From positions 1 through 12,154 of the forward strand of contig CAZFAT010000192.1 of the NCBI GenBank assembly GCA_964517075.1: a DNA stretch of 12,154 nucleotides, written 5' to 3'. The translations under genes and the position numbers were made by a program. The notes beneath the pieces are model-generated. The model saw only the letters and a list, made by a program, of their open reading frames with translations. It made no database searches and was not told the origin of the DNA. This document shows positions 7,984-12,154 of the stretch, piece by piece. The first letter of the stretch is position 1. Every line of letters begins with the position of its first letter. Origin of the DNA: CAZFAT01 sp964517075 (GTDB lineage Bacteria; Acidobacteriota; Vicinamibacteria; Vicinamibacterales; SCN-69-37).

Positions 7984-7998
7984 TTGCAGTTTCTGCAA
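7984..7998. promoter_or_regulatory. Perfect palindrome, possible activator site
   Basis: TTGCAG-TTT-CTGCAA is a perfect 6+3+6 dyad in the 194-bp gap between pilD and the minor pilins. Its centre is about 74 bp upstream of the transcription start predicted from the sigma-54 match at 8039-8054, a workable distance for an enhancer-binding protein. It could instead form a small RNA hairpin at the end of the pilD transcript, but it lacks a T-tract. The role is inferred. Confidence 0.35.
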
Positions 7999-8038
7999 CT
8001 CACCTCGCCGATCCTGTCCCTGGCCTCGGAATCCTGCG

Positions 8039-8054
8039 TGGATCGCCCGTTGCA
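8039..8054 (+). promoter_or_regulatory. Sigma-54 promoter of the minor-pilin operon
   Basis: TGGATCGCCCGTTGCA matches TGGCAC-N5-TTGCA at 8 of 10 conserved positions. The GG at -24 and GC at -12 are intact and spaced exactly as in the pilA promoter. Transcription would start near 8065, leaving a leader of about 47 nt before the GTG at 8112. The match is weaker than that at pilA, but position, spacing and the pilin genes downstream support it. Confidence 0.6.
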
Positions 8055-8078
8055 ATGGAGCGGAGCGGCGCCTCCATT
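8054..8078. repeat. Inverted repeat across the predicted transcription start
   Basis: AATGGAG (8054-8060) and CTCCATT (8072-8078) form a 7-bp inverted repeat with an 11-base centre containing GGAGCGG. It begins at the last base of the sigma-54 -12 element and spans the likely start site, so a repressor-type site is conceivable. It may equally be chance in GC-rich DNA. Confidence 0.25.
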
Positions 8079-8100
8079 CGAGCAGTCGCGTGATGGCGCG

Positions 8101-8106
8101 AGGAGG
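8101..8106 (+). promoter_or_regulatory. Shine-Dalgarno sequence that fixes the pilV-like GTG start
   Basis: AGGAGG, a consensus ribosome-binding site, lies five bases before GTG 8112. An ATG at 8110 in another frame meets a stop after five codons, so the GTG frame encoding the class III leader is the real one. Confidence 0.8.
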
Positions 8107-8111
8107 GGAAT

Positions 8112-8582
8112 GTGCAACAACGGGTGAACGACGAGCAGGGCTTCACGCTGTCGGAGGTCCTCGTGGCGATGGTGTTGATCGCCGGCACGCTGTCAGCTCT
8201 GGCCGGGCTCATCGTCCTCGCCGTGCAGGTCGCCGCCGGCGCACAGGAACAGACGACGACCGCGGTACTCGCGGCCCAGAAGATCGAGGAGCTCAGGTCG
8301 GCCTTGGTGGGTACGGTGCCGGCCAGCGGCGGAGCGCTCGGCGCGAGTCTGCCCGGCTACGGGGACTGGCTGGACCACGCGGGTCGTCCCGCAATGACGC
8401 CGGCCTCGGCCGTGTATGTGCGGCGCTGGATGGTCGGGCCTGCGCCCGGAGCGCCTGGTGTCGGCGTGCTCCAGGTGCTGGTCAGCACCGTGCCTCGCGA
8501 CCGGGTTGTGGCTGCCGCGGGCGGTACGCGCGCGCGTCACACCAATGAGGCGTTGGTGGTGACGTTCACGGGGAGGCGGTGA
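8112..8582 (+). CDS. Minor prepilin, PilV/GspI-like
   Basis: Predicted minor pilin that helps prime pilus assembly at the tip. The 156-residue precursor has a 10-residue leader ending in Gly10, then FTLSEVLVAMVLIAGTLSAL with Glu at +5, a standard PilD site. The segment VLAAQKIEELRSAL (52-65) matches the A-x-x-K-x-E-x-L-R element shared by PilV and GspI proteins. The globular domain is small and has no cysteine. The GTG start is supported by a perfect AGGAGG. It is the first gene of the pilV-pilW-pilX order usual for minor-pilin operons, followed after four bases by the PilW-like gene. Assignment rests on N-terminal class and order; minor pilins diverge beyond the first 50 residues. Confidence 0.87.
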   Translation: MQQRVNDEQGFTLSEVLVAMVLIAGTLSALAGLIVLAVQVAAGAQEQTTTAVLAAQKIEELRSALVGTVPASGGALGASLPGYGDWLDHAGRPAMTPASAVYVRRWMVGPAPGAPGVGVLQVLVSTVPRDRVVAAAGGTRARHTNEALVVTFTGRR

Positions 8583-8586
8583 CGAG

Positions 8587-9618
8587 ATGAAATCGCTCCA
8601 GCACCGGACGCCCCACGACGGTGGTTTCTCCCTGGTGGAGGTGCTCGCCGCGATGCTCCTGACGCTTGTCGTCGTGGGCGCAGCGATTGGCCTCGCGAAT
8701 CCACATACGCTCGCGGCCCGTGTGCAGCCCGACCGCGTGGACGCCCAGCAACGGCTTCGCACCGTGGTCGATGTGCTGTCGCAGGAGCTCTACGACGCCG
8801 GCGCGGGCGTCGACACAGGCACGCTCGCCGGCCCGCTGGGCCGGTATCTGCCGCCGGTCATTCCGAGGCTGATCGGACTCAACCATTCCGATCCGCCCGG
8901 TCTGGTCCGGCAGGACGCGATGACGCTCGTGTACGTGCCTGCGGCCGGGTCCCAGAGTGCGCTGTCGGCGCCGCTCGCGATGCCGAAGGCCCGACTGCTC
9001 GCGCTGCCCGGCTGTCCGGCGACACGTCCCGCCTGCGGTCTGGCGCCCGGAGACGGTCTTGTCCTGTTCGACGATCAAGGGCACTTCGACGTGTTCAGCG
9101 TCATCAGCGCCGTGGGGCTGGATGCCGACCTTCGGCATCGCGGCTTGCTGGGCGCCTACGGGTATCAGGCAGGCAGCCACGCGGCCGAGGTCGAACTGCG
9201 CAGCTACTATTTCGACGCCGCGCAGGGGCAATTGAGGTTCAGCGATGGCGATGCCACCGATCAACCGGTGGTCGACGGTCTCTCGCACGCGGCATTCGAG
9301 TACTTCGGGAGTTTCGCTCCGCCACGCTTCCCCACACCACCTGCCGGCGTGGCCAATTGTCTGTACGACGCGGCCGGTGTTCCGAACCCTGCGTTGATCA
9401 CACTGCCAGCCGGGTCCGACGGCCTGGCGGTCCTGACACCAGCGATGCTGGGCGACGGTCCCTGGTGCGGCGCAGGCGACACGCGCTTCGACGCGGACCT
9501 CCTGAGAGTTCGACGTGTTCGTGTGACCGCGACCGCGGCCCTTCCGGCTTCACGGTCGGGCCGCGCGCCGTCGATCACCTTCGACGTTGCGCCCCGCAAC
9601 CTGGCGGACCAGCCGTGA
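8587..9618 (+). CDS. Minor prepilin, PilW-like
   Basis: Largest of the three minor pilins (343 residues), expected in the tip or priming complex. The leader ends at Gly13; the mature start FSLVEVLAAMLLTLVVV carries Glu at +5. QQRLRTVVDVLSQELYDAGAG (about 54-74) matches the region after the helix in PilW/GspJ proteins, where R-x-x-x-x-x-L-x-x-E/D-L-R/Y-x-A-G is usual. A beta-rich domain follows. Cys143, Cys150, Cys258 and Cys294 make it the most cysteine-rich pilin here and a likely substrate for the VKOR-DsbA enzyme. GGGAGG (8571-8576) precedes the ATG by ten bases. The stop overlaps the next start by GTGA. I call it PilW-like from size, order and N-terminus. Confidence 0.88.
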   Translation: MKSLQHRTPHDGGFSLVEVLAAMLLTLVVVGAAIGLANPHTLAARVQPDRVDAQQRLRTVVDVLSQELYDAGAGVDTGTLAGPLGRYLPPVIPRLIGLNHSDPPGLVRQDAMTLVYVPAAGSQSALSAPLAMPKARLLALPGCPATRPACGLAPGDGLVLFDDQGHFDVFSVISAVGLDADLRHRGLLGAYGYQAGSHAAEVELRSYYFDAAQGQLRFSDGDATDQPVVDGLSHAAFEYFGSFAPPRFPTPPAGVANCLYDAAGVPNPALITLPAGSDGLAVLTPAMLGDGPWCGAGDTRFDADLLRVRRVRVTATAALPASRSGRAPSITFDVAPRNLADQP

Positions 9619-10238
9619 GCGCGCCTCCGCTGACCCGCGATGCCGGCGCGGCGCTCGTGCTGGCGCTTCTGGTCACTGTGCTGCTCGCGGCGCTTGCCGG
9701 CGGGCTGATCACGCTCGGCGATACCGAAGCCGCGCTCGCACACAACCACCGCGCCGCCGGGGAGGTCCGTTACGCGGCGGATGCGGCCATCGAGCGCGCG
9801 CTGGCTGACATCGCGAACGTGGCGTCCTGGACGGACCTGCTGACCGGTCTTGTTCGGTCGCCCCTTTATGCGTCCTCGACGACGCCCGCGACGCCCTGGG
9901 GGACGCCGGTGGATCTGATGGTGCTCACGACGGAGGTGCAGGCGGAGTCTGACGCCGTGGCGGTGTGGGGGCTGAACAACCCCTCATGGCGCGTCTACGC
10001 GTCGGGAACCCTCGACGCGGCCGCCGGCAGCGTCCTGCCCGCCGCCGCGGCGTACCTGGTGGTCTGGGTCGCGGATGACCCGTCGGAAACCGACAACAAC
10101 CCCATGGCCGACACGAACGAGATCGTCCTCCTGCATGGTCTGGCCCTGAACGGTCTCGGCATGCGGAGCGGGGCGCAGGTCACCGTGCAACGGACGAGTG
10201 GCGTCATCCGGATTCCCGCATGGCGACAGGTGCGTTAG
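9615..10238 (+). CDS. Minor pilin, PilX/GspK-like, without Glu5
   Basis: A 207-residue protein with a class III-like N-terminus: a short leader to Gly11, then AALVLALLVTVLLAALAGG, a long hydrophobic helix, and AAGEVRYAADAAIERALADI (about 47-66) as in PilX_N-domain proteins. Mature position 5 is Leu16, not Glu. Loss of Glu5 is known for GspK and many PilX proteins, which sit at the pilus tip and need no contact with a subunit above. It has no cysteine. The start is the GTG in a GTGA overlap with the PilW-like gene; the frame is open upstream but lies inside that gene. It is the last gene of the operon, ending 33 bp from the convergent aroB stop with no strong terminator seen. No PilY1-type adhesin follows, unlike many minor-pilin operons. 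Confidence 0.82.
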   Translation: MSAPPLTRDAGAALVLALLVTVLLAALAGGLITLGDTEAALAHNHRAAGEVRYAADAAIERALADIANVASWTDLLTGLVRSPLYASSTTPATPWGTPVDLMVLTTEVQAESDAVAVWGLNNPSWRVYASGTLDAAAGSVLPAAAAYLVVWVADDPSETDNNPMADTNEIVLLHGLALNGLGMRSGAQVTVQRTSGVIRIPAWRQVR

Positions 10239-10271
10239 CGTCGGTGGGCGTGTCGGGGAAATGACCTGGCG

Positions 10272-11360
10272 CTACGCCTTCATGCCGAGATGGCGCATCG
10301 CGGTCTGGAGATCGCGCGTCGTGACGTCCGTCACAATCTCGGTGGCGCCCAGTCCTCGCGCGAGCACGAAGTGCAGCCGGCCGCGCACCACCTTCTTGTC
10401 GCGCGCGACGACGTCGAGCGCGTCCGCGATCGACAGATCCGCGACGCGCGGCAGCGCGCCCATGGCTCGAATCAAGCCGGCCAGGCGCTCCTCGTCGGCC
10501 GACGTCAGGAGCCCGCGGCGAGCCGAGAGATGCGCGGCCGCCAGCATGCCGTGGCCAATGGCCTCGCCATGTCGAAACCGGCGGTACTTCGTGATCGCCT
10601 CCAGGGCGTGGCCGATGGTGTGGCCGAAGTTGAGGACGCGCCGGGGACCCGCCTCGCGCTCGTCGGCCATCACGACGCCCGCCTTGATGCGACCGCACGC
10701 CGCAATCACGCGCGTCAGCAGATCCATATCGCCCGAGAGGACGGCGCCAAGCGATGTCTCGAGCGTGCCGAACAGGGATCGGGACGAGATGACGCCGTAT
10801 TTGACGACCTCGTACAGGCCGGACCGGAACTCACGAGGAGGCAGCGTCCGGAGGAGTTGCGGATCGCAGGCGACGAGCGCCGGCGGATGGAAGGCGCCCA
10901 CGAGGTTCTTGCCCGCCGGCAGGTTGACGCCGACCTTGCCGCCAATGGCGCTGTCCACCTGCGCCAGAAGCGTGGTCGGCACGTGGACGATCCGGATGCC
11001 GCGAAGGTAAGTCGCCGCGGCGAACCCCGCGACGTCACCCACCACGCCTCCCCCGACCGCGACGATGGTGGCGGAGCGATCGAGGCGGCGGCGGACGCAT
11101 TCGCCGTACAGCCGATCGACGGACCCGAGCGTCTTGGCGCGTTCGCCGTCCGGGAGCAGGGCGGGCCGTGGGCCGGCGCCCGGGAGGCGCCGGAACCGGG
11201 CGCCGTGCAGGCGCCAGATCGGTGGTGCGCTCACGAGAAGACACTGGCCCGTGACGCCGTGTGCGTGGAGCAGCCCCGTCAGTTGTCGCGACACGCCAGG
11301 CGCGATGAGGACAGGGTAGGCCGCACGGTCGTGCGTGACGTCGACGCGAATCGGATCCAT
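10272..11360 (-). CDS. aroB: 3-dehydroquinate synthase AroB
   Basis: Second step of the shikimate pathway: converts DAHP to 3-dehydroquinate using NAD+ and a divalent metal, in the cytoplasm. The 362 residues match the usual length. Visible motifs are the dinucleotide site VGGGVVGDVAGFAAATYLRG (102-121), PTTLLAQVDSAIGGKVGVNL (128-147) with Asp136 and Lys142, and PAGKNLVGAFHPP (148-160). FRSGLYEVVKYG (178-189) carries metal ligand Glu184, LNFGHTIGHALE (243-254) carries His247 and FRHGEAIGHG (262-271) carries His264. These ligand numbers equal those of E. coli AroB, so the enzyme looks intact. It runs opposite to the pilus genes. No Shine-Dalgarno sequence is seen before the ATG (only C/G-rich sequence), so initiation may be SD-independent. 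Confidence 0.97.
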   Translation of the reverse strand: MDPIRVDVTHDRAAYPVLIAPGVSRQLTGLLHAHGVTGQCLLVSAPPIWRLHGARFRRLPGAGPRPALLPDGERAKTLGSVDRLYGECVRRRLDRSATIVAVGGGVVGDVAGFAAATYLRGIRIVHVPTTLLAQVDSAIGGKVGVNLPAGKNLVGAFHPPALVACDPQLLRTLPPREFRSGLYEVVKYGVISSRSLFGTLETSLGAVLSGDMDLLTRVIAACGRIKAGVVMADEREAGPRRVLNFGHTIGHALEAITKYRRFRHGEAIGHGMLAAAHLSARRGLLTSADEERLAGLIRAMGALPRVADLSIADALDVVARDKKVVRGRLHFVLARGLGATEIVTDVTTRDLQTAMRHLGMKA

Positions 11361-11394
11361 GACGGGCGGGGCGGCCGGGCGGGCTCACGTCGCC

Positions 11395-11415
11395 GGCCTG
11401 CTAGGATAGCAGGCC
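11395..11415. promoter_or_regulatory. Perfect 9-bp dyad before nadB
   Basis: GGCCTGCTA (11395-11403) and TAGCAGGCC (11407-11415) form a perfect inverted repeat with a 3-base centre GGA, ending four bases before the nadB GTG in the aroB/nadB divergent gap. As RNA it would put AGGA, the only Shine-Dalgarno-like sequence, in and beside the loop. As DNA it could be an operator overlapping a weak -10-like TAGGAT (11402-11407). NAD-synthesis genes are often repressed by dyad-binding regulators such as NrtR, NiaR or NadQ, but I cannot match this site to one of them. Confidence 0.5.
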
Positions 11416-11418
11416 ACA

Positions 11419-12154
11419 GTGACGGCCCCGGTTTCCGCCGATTTCCTCATCATCGGCAGCGGCATTGCCGGCCTGCGGGCCGCGATCGAACTGGCGCCCC
11501 GCGGGCAGGTGCTCGTCCTCACCAAGTCCGAACCGCGTGCGGGCAGCACCGGCTATGCGCAGGGCGGAATCGCAGCCGCGCTCGGCCCCGACGATTCGCC
11601 GGAGAAGCACGCCGCCGACACGTTGGGCGCCGGCGACGGCCTGTGTGACGCGCCGGCGGTCGACGTCCTCGTCCGCGAGGGACCGCGGTACGTGGAGGAA
11701 CTCTTGGCGTGGGGCGCCGCGTTCGATCGCGCCGGCGACGGCTCGCTCGACCTGGCGCGGGAAGGGGCGCATTCGGTCCGCCGGGTGTTGCACGCACAGG
11801 ACGCCACGGGCCGGGAGATCGCGCGCACGCTGGCCCGACGGCTCCTCAGTCAGCAGTCGGTGACCATCATCCCGCACGCCGTGGCGGTGCAGGCCGTGGT
11901 CGAGGGGGGCGCCGTGGCCGGCGCCCGTTTTCTCGACGCACAGGGCGCCTTGCAGGAGGTGCGCGCGGGCGCGACCCTGCTGGCAACAGGAGGCGCCGGG
12001 CAGGTCTACCGCGAGACGACGAATCCGGACGTCGCGACGGGCGACGGCATCGCCCTCGCCTTTCTCGCGGGCGCGCGCGTGAGCGATCTCGAGTTCGTCC
12101 AGTTCCATCCCACGGTGCTCGCGGTGCCCGGCGTGCCGCGCTATCTGTTATCCG
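11419..12154 (+). CDS. nadB: L-aspartate oxidase NadB (3' end outside window)
   Basis: FAD enzyme of de novo NAD synthesis that oxidises L-aspartate to iminoaspartate for NadA. The first 245 residues are present (about 45 percent of the usual 530-540). FAD-binding GSGIAGLRAA is at 13-22, followed by SEPRAGSTGYAQGGIAAAL (37-55). The active-site segment LAREGAHSVRRVLHAQDATG (112-131) has Glu115, counterpart of E. coli Glu121. ATGGAGQVYRETTNPDVATG (189-208) and LEFVQFHPT (224-232), with the conserved His230, follow. These patterns separate NadB from the related succinate and fumarate dehydrogenase subunits, especially with no sdh/frd neighbours. The GTG start is effectively forced: an in-frame TAG lies at 11407-11409 and no other start codon occurs before the FAD motif. 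The reading frame is open to the right edge. Confidence 0.95.
   Translation, partial: MTAPVSADFLIIGSGIAGLRAAIELAPRGQVLVLTKSEPRAGSTGYAQGGIAAALGPDDSPEKHAADTLGAGDGLCDAPAVDVLVREGPRYVEELLAWGAAFDRAGDGSLDLAREGAHSVRRVLHAQDATGREIARTLARRLLSQQSVTIIPHAVAVQAVVEGGAVAGARFLDAQGALQEVRAGATLLATGGAGQVYRETTNPDVATGDGIALAFLAGARVSDLEFVQFHPTVLAVPGVPRYLLS

Noticed and set aside
7972..7988. Another sigma-54 site (GG...TTGCA) near the palindrome
   Set aside because: The GG-to-GC spacing is one base short, which abolishes sigma-54 promoters; the site at 8039-8054 has the correct spacing.
10239..10278. Bidirectional terminator between the PilX-like gene and aroB
   Set aside because: Only a 4-bp stem (GGCG/CGCC at 10268-10278) overlapping the aroB stop is visible and there is no T-tract.
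10290..11648. Plus-strand open frame (452 codons) across aroB and the start of nadB
   Set aside because: It covers all of aroB in antisense and runs out of frame into nadB; both of these have complete family motifs.
11401..12108. Minus-strand open frame opposite nadB
   Set aside because: It has no domain; the plus strand reads as NadB without interruption to the window edge.

Overview
The window is GC-rich, gene-dense bacterial chromosome. It is almost entirely a type IV pilus (T4P) locus, with two metabolic genes at the right edge. The gene content (pilT-pilC-pilA, then an ABC-2 transporter, a TPR protein and pilD, then minor pilins) resembles the pil clusters of Myxococcus and Geobacter. 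The GC content and the VKOR-DsbA fusion also fit Acidobacteriota. I infer an Acidobacteriota- or Myxococcota/Desulfobacterota-like bacterium, but the sequence alone does not fix the phylum.

Layout, left to right on the + strand. The 3' part of pilT (retraction ATPase) overlaps pilC (platform protein) by ATGA. A 286-bp regulatory gap follows, with a perfect hairpin and a strong sigma-54 (-24/-12) promoter match. Next are pilA (major prepilin) and a long stem-loop, then a membrane VKOR fused to a DsbA-like thioredoxin domain. After 16 bp comes a chain of four genes joined by 4-base stop/start overlaps: ABC ATPase (PilH-like), ABC-2 permease (PilI-like), a TPR protein with a pseudopilin-like tail, and pilD (prepilin peptidase). 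A 194-bp gap carries a second sigma-54 promoter match with exact -24/-12 spacing and a perfect palindrome. It leads into a minor-pilin operon: pilV-like, pilW-like and pilX-like.

The pilus block ends at convergent aroB (3-dehydroquinate synthase, - strand). A 58-bp divergent gap with a perfect 9-bp dyad separates aroB from nadB (L-aspartate oxidase, + strand, cut by the right edge; its start is a GTG fixed by an upstream in-frame stop).

The genes form a coherent assembly line. PilA and the minor pilins are inserted in the inner membrane and cut by PilD. The VKOR-DsbA fusion could form disulfides in PilA (two cysteines) and the PilW-like protein (four cysteines). PilC and PilT are the platform and retraction motor. 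The PilHI-like transporter and TPR protein are accessory. Matching sigma-54 sites before pilA and before the minor pilins suggest co-regulation, although no pilS/pilR genes lie in the window. The most interesting parts are the oxidative-folding gene placed right after pilA, the translationally coupled ABC-TPR-PilD module, and the paired sigma-54 promoters. None of these amounts to a clearly new system.
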